DNA from: Embleya sp042956465
Lineage (GTDB): Bacteria; Actinomycetota; Actinomycetes; Streptomycetales; Streptomycetaceae
DNA length: 64,000 nt
Reading direction: 5' to 3'
NCBI RefSeq assembly: GCF_042956465.1
Contig: NZ_JBIBGL010000002.1
Location: 248,001 to 312,000, forward strand
Shown one piece after another: positions 1 to 9,039 of the stretch. The position numbers were made by a program, and so were the translations under genes. Position 1 is the first letter of the stretch. Each line of letters starts with the position of its first letter. A model generated the notes under the pieces. The model was not told the origin of the DNA, ran no database searches, and was given only the letters and a program-made list of their open reading frames with translations.

Positions 1-478
1 GCAGCGGACTGCGAAAACGCCCGGACCAGGTGACCTTCTCCTCGCTCCACAACCGGCGCAGCAGCTCGAACTTCTCCTCCTGCAACTCCCACTGGTCGTC
101 CTCGGAGAGCCCGAACAACCCGAAGTGCCGCGGATCGTTGCCCTTGCCGACCATCAGATCCAGCCGGCCCCGGGACAACTGGTCCAGCGTCGCGTAGTCC
201 TCGGCGACCCGGACCGGATCCAGCACGCTGATCACCGTCAGCGTGGTCAACAGCCGAATGCGCGAGGTGCGCTGCGCGACCGCCGCCAGGATCACCGGCG
301 GCGCCGAGGACAGGAACGGCTCGCCGTGCCGCTCGCCCACCCCGAACGCATCGAAACCCAACTCCTCGGCCAGCGCCGCCGTTTCGACCAGCTCCGCCAA
401 CTGCTCGTGCGCCGGCGCACGCCGCCCGGTGATCGCATGCGGGGCATTGGCACCCAGAGTGAACACCGCGAACCTCAT
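1..478 (-). CDS. LLM-class flavin-dependent oxidoreductase (partial)
   Basis: About 159 N-terminal residues of a luciferase-like (bacterial luciferase fold) flavin-dependent oxidoreductase; the C-terminus lies beyond the left edge. The start MRFAVFTLGAN and the segments GFDAFGVGERHGEPF and RIRLLTTLTVISVLDPVRVAEDYATLDQ are typical of the family's FMN-binding TIM barrel. Its ATG overlaps the TGA of the upstream ABC ATPase (ATGA), so it is the last visible gene of the importer operon. Family members oxidise small substrates with FMNH2 and O2. The operon suggests, by inference, that it processes the imported compound; the substrate cannot be read from the sequence. Confidence 0.85.
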   Translation of the reverse strand, partial: MRFAVFTLGANAPHAITGRRAPAHEQLAELVETAALAEELGFDAFGVGERHGEPFLSSAPPVILAAVAQRTSRIRLLTTLTVISVLDPVRVAEDYATLDQLSRGRLDLMVGKGNDPRHFGLFGLSEDDQWELQEEKFELLRRLWSEEKVTWSGRFRSPL

Positions 479-2298
479 GACACCGCTCCCAACGGTTGCG
501 GGCGCCGGCGCCCGGGGATGGCCGCGATCAGCTCGCGCGTGTACGGGTGCGCGGGCGTCGAGAGCACCTGCTCGCAACCGCCCTTCTCCACCAGCCGACC
601 CGCCTTCATCACACCCACCCGGTCGGCGATCCGGCGCACCACCGCGAGGTCGTGCGAAATGAACAGGTAGGCGACCCCCAACTCGTCCTGGAGCCCGCTC
701 AGCAACTCCAGGATCTGCGCCTGGACCGAGACGTCCAACGCGGACACCGGCTCGTCGCACACCACCAGATCCGGCTCCAACGCCAACGCCCGCGCGATCG
801 CCACCCGTTGCCGCTGCCCACCGGACAACTCCGCCGGTTTACGGCGCAGCACACCCGCCGGCAGCGCCACCTGATCGATCAACGCCGCCGCCCGGGCCCG
901 CTGCTGCGCCCGGCTGCCGACCCGGTACGCGCGCAGCGGCTCCTCGACGATCTCGGACACCGTGAAGCGCGGATCCAGCGACGCGTAGGGGTTCTGGTAG
1001 ATCAACTGCATGCGCCGGCGCAGGGCACGCAACTCGGCGCGCCCGGGCCGGGTCGCCTCCCGCCCCTCGATCAGGATCCGGCCCGCGCTGGGCACCTCCA
1101 GACCCAGGATCATCCGCACCGTGGTCGACTTGCCCGACCCGGACTCGCCGACCAGCGCGAACGTCTCACCGCGGCGCACCGTGAACGAGACGTCGTCCAC
1201 CGCGCGCAACGTGCGCGCACCCCCCTTGGTCTTCGGCAGCGCGAACTCCTTGACCAGCCCGGTCACGGTGAGCAACGGCTCGGTCCGCGGCACCGGTTCC
1301 CGCACCGGGCGCGGCCGCTCGCGACGCTTGGCCAGGCTCGGCGCGGCGGCGATCAACTGCCGGGTGTACGGGTGTTCGGGATCGCTCAGGATGCGCGCCG
1401 CAGGCCCCTGCTCGACCACCGTGCCCCGCGACATCACCACCACCCGCGCGGCGCGGTCGGCGGCCACGCCCAGGTCGTGGGTGATCAGCAACATCGCGGT
1501 GCCGTGCGCGTGGGTGAGCTCGTCGATGTGGTCCAGAATCCGCCGCTGCACGGTGACATCGAGCGCACTGGTGGGCTCGTCCGCGATGACCAGCCGGGGC
1601 CGGCAGGCCAACGCGATCGCGATCAACACCCGCTGCCGCATGCCGCCGGACAACTCGTGCGGGAACTGGCGCGCCCGAGTGGCGGGTTCGGGCAGGCCCG
1701 CCTCGCCGAGCGCGGCCACTGCACGCTCGGCCGCCTCCTTGCCGCCCGCCAAGCCGTGCACGATCAGCGCCTCGGCCACCTGATCGCCGACCCGCCGTAC
1801 CGGGTTGAGCGAAAGCATCGGATCCTGCGGGATCAACCCGATCGACCGACCGCGCACCTCGCGCAGTTCACGCTCACGCAGCGTCAGCAGATCACGGCCC
1901 TCGAACAACACCCGCCCCGCGCCGACCCGGCCACCGGTCGGCAACAGGCCCACGACCGCATGCGCGGTGGTGCTCTTGCCCGAGCCCGACTCGCCCACCA
2001 CGGCCACCACTTCGCCCGCGTTCACGGTCAGGTCCGCGGCGGTCACCGCGTCCACCGGCCCGCTCGAGGTCCGATAGGACACACGCAGCCCCCGGATGTC
2101 CAACAACGGGGCACCCGCGGCCTCCACCACCGACAACGCCCCCGCCACCCGACCGACGCCCACCCCCCGCTCCACAGCAACCGCCCGACCCGCATCGGGA
2201 ACCCGACCCGAGTCCGCCACCCGACCCGCACCACCCGACCCGACTTCGCCCCCGACCCCTTGCCGGCCCCCGACCGGGCCCCGCACCGTCCCGCTCAT
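475..2298 (-). CDS. Dipeptide/oligopeptide ABC transporter, fused double ATPase
   Basis: A 607-residue protein with two ABC ATPase domains in tandem. Each has a Walker A motif GESGSGKST and an ABC signature (LSGGMRQRV in the first, LSGGQRQRV in the second), and each ends with the HPYTR.L segment of the DppD/DppF (peptide/nickel) family. It is therefore a DppD-DppF fusion that energises the two permeases encoded just upstream. The ATG at 2298 overlaps the permease TGA (ATGA). The first 45 residues are low-complexity Gly/Val/Arg before the first domain. It would act at the cytoplasmic face of the membrane. The substrate is unknown. Confidence 0.9.
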   Translation of the reverse strand: MSGTVRGPVGGRQGVGGEVGSGGAGRVADSGRVPDAGRAVAVERGVGVGRVAGALSVVEAAGAPLLDIRGLRVSYRTSSGPVDAVTAADLTVNAGEVVAVVGESGSGKSTTAHAVVGLLPTGGRVGAGRVLFEGRDLLTLRERELREVRGRSIGLIPQDPMLSLNPVRRVGDQVAEALIVHGLAGGKEAAERAVAALGEAGLPEPATRARQFPHELSGGMRQRVLIAIALACRPRLVIADEPTSALDVTVQRRILDHIDELTHAHGTAMLLITHDLGVAADRAARVVVMSRGTVVEQGPAARILSDPEHPYTRQLIAAAPSLAKRRERPRPVREPVPRTEPLLTVTGLVKEFALPKTKGGARTLRAVDDVSFTVRRGETFALVGESGSGKSTTVRMILGLEVPSAGRILIEGREATRPGRAELRALRRRMQLIYQNPYASLDPRFTVSEIVEEPLRAYRVGSRAQQRARAAALIDQVALPAGVLRRKPAELSGGQRQRVAIARALALEPDLVVCDEPVSALDVSVQAQILELLSGLQDELGVAYLFISHDLAVVRRIADRVGVMKAGRLVEKGGCEQVLSTPAHPYTRELIAAIPGRRRPQPLGAVS

Positions 2299-3155
2299 CG
2301 ATCCTGCCTCCGCTCTCCGTCCAAGGCCCGCGAGATGCGATTCGCGGACAACACCGTCGCCGCGATCACCAGACCGGGAAATGTCGTCAACCACCACGCG
2401 GTGGCCACGAAATTGCGCCCGTCGGCGACCAGCACGCCCCACTCCGGCGTCGGCGGCGGCGCACCGAAACCCAGGAAGCTCAGCGCCGACACGGACAGGA
2501 TCGCGATACCGAACTCCAACGCCGCCATCACCGACACCGGCCCGGACGCATTCGGCAACACATGCCGGGCCAAAATCCCGCCCGAGCGCACCCCGCTCGC
2601 CCGCGCCGCCTCCACGTACACCGACGAGCGCACCCGCAACACCTCGGCCCGCATCACCCGGGCGAAGCCCGCGACGCCCGCCACCCCCACCGCGATCGCC
2701 ACCTTGGTGGTACCGAAGCCCAACGCGCCGACCAGCGCCAGCGACAACAACAACCGCGGAATCGCCTGCAACACGTCGACCACCCGCATCACCACGTCGT
2801 CCAACCACCCGCCGAAGAACCCGGCCGCCAACCCGAGCACCCCGCCCACCACGAGTGCCACCGCCACCGCCACGAACGTCGCCCGCAACGACAACGCACT
2901 CGCGTGCACCACCCGGGTGAACAAATCCCGCCCGAGCTGATCCGTGCCGAACAGATGCTCCGCACTCGGCCCCCGCAACTTCTCCCGCGGCGTGCCCACC
3001 AGCGGATCGCCGTCGGTGAACAGCCCCGGAAACAGCGCCGCGAGCAACACGAGCGCGAACACCACCAGCGACAACAACAACCCGGGACGGCGCAGCACGA
3101 ACCGCGCATGCCCACGCGCGGCGGGCAACACCTCCGTCGCGAAACCGGCCGCCAT
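2295..3155 (-). CDS. ABC transporter permease, DppC-like
   Basis: A 286-residue inner-membrane permease of the peptide/nickel (DppC) type. The family N-terminal segment HLFGTDQLGRDLFTRVVHA is present, followed by several hydrophobic helices and the EAA-type loop YVEAARASGVRSGGILARHVLPN that contacts the ATPase. ATG 3155 lies 2 bases after the stop of the partner permease. A GTG six bases earlier, overlapping that stop as GTGA, is an alternative start. An AAGGA ribosome site inside the end of the upstream gene serves either. Second permease of the importer. Confidence 0.88.
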   Translation of the reverse strand: MAAGFATEVLPAARGHARFVLRRPGLLLSLVVFALVLLAALFPGLFTDGDPLVGTPREKLRGPSAEHLFGTDQLGRDLFTRVVHASALSLRATFVAVAVALVVGGVLGLAAGFFGGWLDDVVMRVVDVLQAIPRLLLSLALVGALGFGTTKVAIAVGVAGVAGFARVMRAEVLRVRSSVYVEAARASGVRSGGILARHVLPNASGPVSVMAALEFGIAILSVSALSFLGFGAPPPTPEWGVLVADGRNFVATAWWLTTFPGLVIAATVLSANRISRALDGERRQDR

Positions 3156-3157
3156 CG

Positions 3158-4090
3158 TCACACCGTCCTTCCCACGCGCGGATCCAGCACCGGATACAGC
3201 AGGTCCACCGCCAGCGCCACCAGCACGAACACCAGCGCCGCGAGCAACACCACGCCCTGCACCATCGCCACGTCCTGGTTGTCCACCGCGACAGCCGTCA
3301 GCCGGCCGATCCCGGCCCGGGAGAACACCGTCTCCACCACCACCGACTCCACCAGCAAATTCCCCGACACCACCGCCGCCAGCGTGATCGCCGGCAACGA
3401 CGCGTTGCGCAGCGCATGCCGCAGATGGATCCGCACCCGGCCCGCACCCTTGGCCCGCGCCGTCTCCACGTACGGCTCGGCCAGCGCGGTGGTCATGCTC
3501 TTCGCCAGCACCTGAGCGATCAGCGCACCCGCCGGCAGCGCCAACGTGATCGCCGGCAACACCAGGCTCCGCACACCCTCGTTGCCCATCGCCGGCAGCA
3601 GCCCCCACTGGAAGGACACCACCTGCACCAGCAACAACCCCACCCAAAAGCCCGGCATCGAGATCCCGATCGCCGGCAGCGACAACAACACCTGACGCAG
3701 CGCCCGCAGCCGGGTGAACGTCGCAGCCAACGCCACCCCACCACCGCCGAGCACCGCCAACACCATCGCCGCACCGGTCAACGCCAGCGTCTGCGGCAGC
3801 GCGTCCGCGATCGTGCGCGCCACCGGCGCCCCCGTCTGCGCCGACGTGCCCAGATCACCGGTGAGCGCGTCCCCCAGCGCACGGGCGTACTGCACATGGA
3901 CCGGGTCGTCGAGGCCGTTCGCACTGCGCACCGCGTCGATCTGCGCCGGGGTGGCGGTACCCTCCAGACCGCCCAGCTTGATCGACAACGAATCGCCCGG
4001 CAGCAGATACAACACGACGAACGACACGGTGAACGCCGCCCACAGCACCACCACCGCCTGAAGCACCCGACGCACCAGATAGCCGCGCAT
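3158..4090 (-). CDS. ABC transporter permease, DppB-like
   Basis: A 310-residue permease of the DppB type. It opens MRGYLVRRVLQAVVVLWAAFTVSFVVLYLLPGD with the family's first helix and LPGD motif, and carries the coupling loop YVETARAKGAGRVRIHLRHALRN. The start is ATG at 4090, overlapping the stop of the binding-protein gene by one base (TGATG). That is better than an upstream in-frame start which would enter the preceding gene. It pairs with the DppC-like permease to form the membrane channel. Confidence 0.88.
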   Translation of the reverse strand: MRGYLVRRVLQAVVVLWAAFTVSFVVLYLLPGDSLSIKLGGLEGTATPAQIDAVRSANGLDDPVHVQYARALGDALTGDLGTSAQTGAPVARTIADALPQTLALTGAAMVLAVLGGGGVALAATFTRLRALRQVLLSLPAIGISMPGFWVGLLLVQVVSFQWGLLPAMGNEGVRSLVLPAITLALPAGALIAQVLAKSMTTALAEPYVETARAKGAGRVRIHLRHALRNASLPAITLAAVVSGNLLVESVVVETVFSRAGIGRLTAVAVDNQDVAMVQGVVLLAALVFVLVALAVDLLYPVLDPRVGRTV

Positions 4091-5736
4091 CAGCCGCTCA
4101 CCCACGTGTCGTGGAACTGCAGACGCGAAGACGCCTCGAAACTCAACCCGTGCACCCGGGGACCGAGCGCATGCACCTGGGACAGCTCGAACAGCGGGAT
4201 CACATACGCCCGGTCGGCGACGATCCGCTGCGCCTGGGCGACCTTGGCATTGCGCTGCACCGGGTCCAGGCTCTGCGCCTGGTCGTCCAGCACGGTGTCC
4301 AGGTCACCCGGGGCGATCCTGAGCCGGTTGCCCGTCCTGGTGCTGAACAGCGTGCGCAGGATGTCCGGATCCGCGCGGGTGACGTTGTAGTACGCGAAGT
4401 CGTAGTCGCCCGAGTTCTGCACCTGGTTCTGCTCACCGGCGGCGAGCTTGCGCAGCCGCAGATCCACGCCGACCTTGCGAAGTTGCTGCTGGACCAGTTC
4501 CAGGACGGACTGGCTGGCGTTGAACAGCGGCGCGAAGATCACGTCCACGACGAGCCGGCGCCCGTCCTTGACCCGCACGCCGTCCGAACCCGCCTTCCAA
4601 CCGGCCTCCTCCAACAGCCGCCTGGCGCCCTCCGGGTCGTGGCCCAACTGCGCGGACAGGTCCACGTACCCGGGGGTGACCGAGGCCAGCGGCGAAGTGG
4701 CGGCCCGATACTTCGAGGTGAGCACGGTCTGCGCCAACTCCGGCCGATCCACCGCCTTCTGGATCGCCCTGCGGACTGCTTCCTCGGCCAGGATCGGCCG
4801 GGAGACATTGGCCTGGAGGCTGAACACGACGCCCGGGTTGGGCCGGGTCGGCACGGTGTACCCGGAGGCGAACCGGCCCTCGTCCTGCGGCTGCACGTCG
4901 CTGATCGCGTCCACCTGGGCGGACTCCAGGCTGCCGGCGCGCACGCCGGACTCGGGCACGATTTTGAACACCAGCTTGTCCAGGTACGCCTCGCCCGGGT
5001 GGGCGAACAGCGACGAACCCCACGCGTAGCCGGTCCGCTTGACCAACTCCACACCCTGGTTCGGCTTGTAGGAGCGCAGCGTGAACGGCCCCGAGCCGAC
5101 CAGATCGCCCTGGCAGCGCTGCTCGGCGGTCTTGGCCAACGTGGCGGGGGAGAGCAGCCCCAGCGACATGGTCGAGGTGGCCTGGAGGAACTGGGCACTG
5201 GGCGCGGCGAATTCCACCCGCACGGTGGCCGGGTCCAGCACGGTGGTGCCCCGGTACCCGGTGAGGTAGCTGCCCGCGATGGTGGCCTTGGCACCCAGCG
5301 CGACCACCGCGTCGAGGTTGGCCTTGACCGCCGCGCCGTCCAGCGGCGTGCCGTCCGCGAAGGTGACGCCCGGACGCAGGTGGAAGGTGAAATGGGTGGC
5401 CTGCGGGTCCACCTCCCACGAGGTGGCCAGCCACGGCTTGATCTCGCCGGTCCTGTCGTCCTGGTCGGTCAGCGAGTCGACGATCTGGCGGCCCACGTTC
5501 AGGCTCGCGTTCGCGCCGAACTGCTGCGGGTCCAGGCACGTGGGGTCGGCGGCCAGCGCGAAGGTGAGCGTGCCGCCGGCCCGCGGCGGGCCGACCTCGG
5601 CGGAGTTCGCGGCCTTGTCGCCGGCGCCGTCGCAGGCGCCGGCCAGCAGCGCGAGGGCAGCCGTCGCGGCGCCTGCGCCGACGGTGCGGCGCAGTCTTCG
5701 AGGAGGGGCGGAGGCGGCGAATACCGAAAAGCGCAT
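4090..5736 (-). CDS. ABC transporter substrate-binding lipoprotein (SBP family 5)
   Basis: A 548-residue extracytoplasmic binding protein of the peptide/nickel family. ATG 5736 is chosen because GGAG sits 6 bases before it; a further 9 codons upstream lack a good ribosome site. Residues 1-35 form a lipoprotein signal peptide with twin Arg runs and a lipobox-like LLAGAC (Cys35). The mature part has the family hallmarks TLTFALAADPTCLDPQ, SLTDQDDRTGEIKPWLATSWEVD and FTFHLRPGVTFADGTPLDGAAV. It would be anchored outside the membrane and captures the ligand. It is the first gene of the five-gene operon. Confidence 0.9.
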   Translation of the reverse strand: MRFSVFAASAPPRRLRRTVGAGAATAALALLAGACDGAGDKAANSAEVGPPRAGGTLTFALAADPTCLDPQQFGANASLNVGRQIVDSLTDQDDRTGEIKPWLATSWEVDPQATHFTFHLRPGVTFADGTPLDGAAVKANLDAVVALGAKATIAGSYLTGYRGTTVLDPATVRVEFAAPSAQFLQATSTMSLGLLSPATLAKTAEQRCQGDLVGSGPFTLRSYKPNQGVELVKRTGYAWGSSLFAHPGEAYLDKLVFKIVPESGVRAGSLESAQVDAISDVQPQDEGRFASGYTVPTRPNPGVVFSLQANVSRPILAEEAVRRAIQKAVDRPELAQTVLTSKYRAATSPLASVTPGYVDLSAQLGHDPEGARRLLEEAGWKAGSDGVRVKDGRRLVVDVIFAPLFNASQSVLELVQQQLRKVGVDLRLRKLAAGEQNQVQNSGDYDFAYYNVTRADPDILRTLFSTRTGNRLRIAPGDLDTVLDDQAQSLDPVQRNAKVAQAQRIVADRAYVIPLFELSQVHALGPRVHGLSFEASSRLQFHDTWVSG

Positions 5737-6605
5737 GGGAATCTCCGGGCATGGCGAATTCACGCGGCGGCGCGCGTGATTTCGAGCAGGGATAACCGTC
5801 GATTCGCGCGAACGCGCGGCGTCGGGAACGGCGCACGGAATGGGCGGCGCGTCGGAAATCGCGCCGGCGCGGGACGCGGCGAATCGAGGGCGAGGTCGTG
5901 GAACGGCGGGCGGACGGCCGACCGGCGATCAGGGGGATCGCCGGCGAGCGTCCGGCGGCGGAGCAGCCCGGTCCGCGGGGGTCAGCGGGTGCGACAGGCC
6001 GAGCTGTGCACGCGGCCGAAATCGACATGCCAGCGGGTACACAGGGGAGTTCGCGGACGGCGCACGGCCGCGCCACAGGGCGCGACGGCCTCGACCCGCC
6101 GGGAGGAGACTCCGGGCGTGGAGGCGGTGACCGGCACCACGAGCGTCATGACGTCCTTCGACAACAATGGATCGATATCTGCGACTGCGTGAGCCTATCG
6201 AGTCATCCGCCGACACAACAAGTGCCTATTCCGCTTTTCGGCCGGGTCGGCCGGAAATTGCCCCCGGCACGCGACTCGGCAATAGCGTCCCGCCGGGCAA
6301 TATCACCGGGCCGACCTCCGGGACTCGACACCCGGGACGGGCATCCGGCACCCGGCATGCGGCGCCGGCAACCGGCCGCACTCGACACCAGGCACTCCAC
6401 ACCAGGCACTCGCCACCCGACATCAGGCGTTCCGGGACCCCGCAGCGGCCCGCCGCACCCCATACCCGACACCCGGCCCCGCGGCGCCCCACATCGGCCC
6501 CGCGGCGCGCCCGCCGCGCCGGACCGACCCCGCACCCGTCCCCGAGCCCCACGGCGGCGCCGCCCGGCAGCCCCGCAGCTCCCGGGCCGGCCCGCCCGGG
6601 TCCTC
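5737..6605. other. Intergenic region with imperfect short repeats
   Basis: An 869-bp gap upstream of the importer operon and downstream of the reductase gene. Short reading frames on both strands lack ribosome sites and normal codon bias, so I see no convincing gene. About 6290-6560 is low-complexity with imperfect CACCCGG/GGCACCC-type repeats, including CACCAGGCACTC twice around 6388-6411. The importer promoter must lie in the part nearest 5740, but no clear box was found. Confidence 0.5.
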
Positions 6606-7586
6606 CTACGGCACGTCCGAGGAATGCCCCGGGAAGACGTGCGCCGACGGGTCGACCACGGTCATCGCGTTGTTGACCGCGGTGGCCGCCTCGCCGAACC
6701 CGGTGGCGATCAGCTTGACCTTGCCGTCGTAGTCGACGATGTCACCGGCCGCGAAGACCCGCGTCAGGTTGGTGCGCATCGCCTGGTCCACCACGATGTG
6801 CCGCTTGCGCTGCTCCAGGCCCCAGTGCGTCATCGGGCCCAGGTCGGCGATGAAACCCAGCGCGGCCACCACGGCCTGCACCGGGAGGGTGCGCACCGCG
6901 CCGTCGGCCTTGGCGACCACGTCAGCGGCCCGGACCTGTCCGTCGCCGTGCAGCACGGTGACCTCGGCCGAGGTGATCACCTCGGTGGTCGAGGCCAACA
7001 CCCGGCGCACGGTGTGCTCGTGGGCGCGGAACTTGTCCCGGCGGTGCACCAGCGTGATCGACTTGGCGACCGGCTCCAGGCTGGTCGCCCAGTCGAACGC
7101 CGAGTCGCCGCCGCCCACGATCAGCACGTCCAGCCCGGCCAGATCGGCCAGGCGCGGTACGAAGTAGCGCACACCCTCGCCGGTGAACGCGTCGGCGGCG
7201 GGCAGCGGGCGGGGGCTGAACGTACCGATCCCGCCGCTGATCAGCACCACCTTGGCGCGCACCACCAGGCCGCTCGCGCAGGTGATGGTGACGCCGTCGT
7301 CGTCCTGTTCCAGCTGCTCGGCGCGGTGGCCGAGCAGATAGCTCGGCTCGAACGGCGCGGCCTGCTCGACCAGCGCGTCCACCAGGTCCTGACCCTTGAT
7401 CGCCGGGAAACCCGCGACGTCGTAGATCATCTTCTCCGGGTACATCGCGGAGATCTGCCCACCGGGTTCGGGCAACGAGTCCAGGAGTGCGGTGCGCAGG
7501 CCCCGGAAGCCCGCGTAGTAGGCGGCGTACAGGCCGGTGGGGCCCGCACCGATGACGAGCAGATCGGTGTCGACGGTGGAGGACAC
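6606..7586 (-). CDS. Ferredoxin/flavodoxin-NADP reductase, thioredoxin reductase-like (type 2)
   Basis: A 326-residue FAD-dependent reductase. The FAD-binding Rossmann motif is VIGAGPTGLYAAYYAG near the N-terminus, the NADPH-binding motif is VLIVGGGDSAFDWA, and the C-terminal FAD segment is VFAAGDIVDYDGKVKLIATGFGEAATAVNN. The redox CxxC of true thioredoxin reductases is absent. GGQISAMYPEKMIYDVAGFP is characteristic of the YumC-type ferredoxin-NADP reductases. The start is GTG with GAAGGAG 5 bases before it. It would pass electrons between NADPH and a ferredoxin in the cytoplasm; a 3Fe-4S ferredoxin is encoded at 26858-27145 but a partnership is only a guess. Confidence 0.88.
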   Translation of the reverse strand: MSSTVDTDLLVIGAGPTGLYAAYYAGFRGLRTALLDSLPEPGGQISAMYPEKMIYDVAGFPAIKGQDLVDALVEQAAPFEPSYLLGHRAEQLEQDDDGVTITCASGLVVRAKVVLISGGIGTFSPRPLPAADAFTGEGVRYFVPRLADLAGLDVLIVGGGDSAFDWATSLEPVAKSITLVHRRDKFRAHEHTVRRVLASTTEVITSAEVTVLHGDGQVRAADVVAKADGAVRTLPVQAVVAALGFIADLGPMTHWGLEQRKRHIVVDQAMRTNLTRVFAAGDIVDYDGKVKLIATGFGEAATAVNNAMTVVDPSAHVFPGHSSDVP

Positions 7587-7786
7587 GCGCGCTCCTTCCC
7601 GAGCGGGGTTGACCGGACCCTAGTCCAACGGCACACAGGCTTCTTCGAGTTCGTGCCCCGCGTCACACGAACGGAAGCACCGACGGGGCACGAGCTCGCC
7701 CAACCACGGGCAAATGTCCGTACGGTGGCGTATGGAAGCGATGGAACTTGTTCTCATCCGGCCCGCCGATCGTTAGGGTCCGGTTC

Positions 7787-8116
7787 ATGGAGAACTCCTG
7801 CGCGCCGCCTCCCTCGGCCGCCACCCCGGCACGGGTCGCGGACGCCAGGGCTCCAGGCCACGCCCGGACCCCGCCCCCCGACGCGTCGACCCGCCCCGGC
7901 GACGCCCGCGATGCCCCGACGCCGACACCCCACCGCGCAGCCCGGAGCACCCCCGCGCCGACCGGTCGACTCACCCTCGACGGCGGCGCCGAACAGGTGT
8001 GCGGCAAACTGGCGGCGCTCGCGGTTCCGAGCGGCGCCGACGCCCTCTCCTGGCCCGTCGGTCCCGACCCGGTGCGCGAGCCCACCGCGTTCGCCGTGGC
8101 CGCCGCACCGTCCTGA
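7787..8116 (+). CDS. Small hypothetical protein (109 aa)
   Basis: Unrecognised small protein. ATG 7787 follows a TAGGGT box (7774-7779) by 7 bases, the arrangement seen for leaderless genes elsewhere in the window, and third codon positions are almost all G/C. The first 60 residues are Ala/Pro/Thr/Asp-rich and look disordered. The C-terminal 50 (LTLDGGAEQVCGKLAALAV onward) look more ordered. It ends 45 bp before the next gene, so the two are probably co-transcribed. It could still be spurious; the antisense frame is also open. Confidence 0.5.
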   Translation: MENSCAPPPSAATPARVADARAPGHARTPPPDASTRPGDARDAPTPTPHRAARSTPAPTGRLTLDGGAEQVCGKLAALAVPSGADALSWPVGPDPVREPTAFAVAAAPS

Positions 8117-8161
8117 TCCGCTCCGACCCGTTCGAGTCCCGCACGACCGCGAGGATGCACC

Positions 8162-8782
8162 ATGACCCTGTTCCCCGGCAGGGACACCGACGTCACCACC
8201 GCCGTCGCCGCTCTGCTGGCGAAGTGCCGACTGTCGATACCCCGCACCTGGATACTCACGGCGCTCGACTACGCCTGGCACGACGAACGCCCCGTCGTGG
8301 TCGTGCGCCACCAACCGGCCACCCACCCGCACCCGGGCGGCCCGCACGCCAGCGTGGTGGTCGACCGCGCCGACGGCACCCTGCTGGGTTGGACCCGGCT
8401 GGACGGCCCGCGCCCGGGCCCGCTGCCCGGCACCGAGGAGGCGCACGCCGCCGCCGAGGCGTTCTGGCACCACGTGGACCCGCTGCACGCCGAGGGGCTG
8501 ACCGTGCAGTGGGTCGCGCAGCACGACGAGACCATCGGCACCGCGGCCGGTCGAGCCGCCTCGGTGAGCGGAATGCGGGTCAACGCGCGTCACATCAACG
8601 GGCTCTACACGTGGGCGGTGCTCGCCGGCGACCTGTCCGTGCTGACCTACGAGCGCGACGTGCAATGGGACGAACGGGCCGCCCGCCGGCGCACCCAGAT
8701 GTGGCTGCACGACCGCTGGCGCGCGGCCGTGGACGGCACCGCACCGGCACCCGGCGCGCCGTACGCCCCCGCTCGGCGCTGA
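8162..8782 (+). CDS. Hypothetical protein (206 aa)
   Basis: A 206-residue soluble protein with no family I can name. ATG 8162 has a GAGG ribosome site 7 bases upstream. The composition is normal for the genome, with no signal peptide or membrane helix. Visible segments are SIPRTWILTALDYAW, ASVVVDRADGTLLGWTRLDG and HDETIGTAAGRAASVSGMRVNARHINGLYTWAVL; Cys24 is its only cysteine. It probably forms a two-gene unit with the small protein upstream, and the unit ends at the terminator at 8838-8863. Confidence 0.7.
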   Translation: MTLFPGRDTDVTTAVAALLAKCRLSIPRTWILTALDYAWHDERPVVVVRHQPATHPHPGGPHASVVVDRADGTLLGWTRLDGPRPGPLPGTEEAHAAAEAFWHHVDPLHAEGLTVQWVAQHDETIGTAAGRAASVSGMRVNARHINGLYTWAVLAGDLSVLTYERDVQWDERAARRRTQMWLHDRWRAAVDGTAPAPGAPYAPARR

Positions 8783-8837
8783 CTTCGGATTCGCCGAACC
8801 CGCGGAAAATTTCGGCAAGTTCGGCAAAAGCCCTGAC

Positions 8838-8863
8838 CACGCGGGCCCTTCGGGGCCCGCGTG
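8838..8863 (+). terminator. Hairpin terminator after the 8162-8782 gene
   Basis: A perfect 11-bp GC-rich stem (CACGCGGGCCC) closed by a TTCG tetraloop, 55 bp after the hypothetical gene and before the chitinase promoter. There is no U tract, as is common in this group. Confidence 0.8.
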
Positions 8864-8890
8864 CGGCATTTCCGGCGTCGGGCACGGCGG

Positions 8891-8940
8891 TTGGTCCAGA
8901 CCATTTTGGTACAGACCATTGACCCCTGGTCCAGACCTTT
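8891..8940 (+). promoter_or_regulatory. Three DasR-type (dre) operators upstream of chitinase
   Basis: Three copies of TTGGTCCAGACCATT-like motifs occupy 8891-8905, 8906-8920 and 8926-8940. The first two abut and the third follows after 5 bases. The third contains the 12-mer TGGTCCAGACCT, known as the chitinase promoter direct repeat of Streptomyces and matching the core of the DasR consensus ACTGGTCTAGACCACT. Expected role: repression by the N-acetylglucosamine-responsive regulator DasR, giving chitin induction. The sites overlap the promoter boxes at 8919-8948. Confidence 0.88.
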
Positions 8941-8948
8941 CCTACTCT
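8919..8948 (+). promoter_or_regulatory. Probable chitinase promoter
   Basis: -35 TTGACC (8919-8924) and -10 TACTCT (8943-8948) with an 18-base spacer. The third dre motif fills the spacer and the second touches the -35, so a bound repressor would block RNA polymerase. The transcript would have about an 85-base leader before the TTG start. Confidence 0.65.
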
Positions 8949-9039
8949 CACTGGGACCCGCGGTGGGGTGGCAGTCGAATCGTTTCCCCACCGGGAGGTG
9001 CCACGTCCCCGCATGTCTGGCCCCACTCGAGGAGCACCC

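Noticed and set aside
5929..6216. Minus-strand small frames upstream of the importer operon
   Set aside because: No ribosome site, no codon bias and no recognisable sequence.
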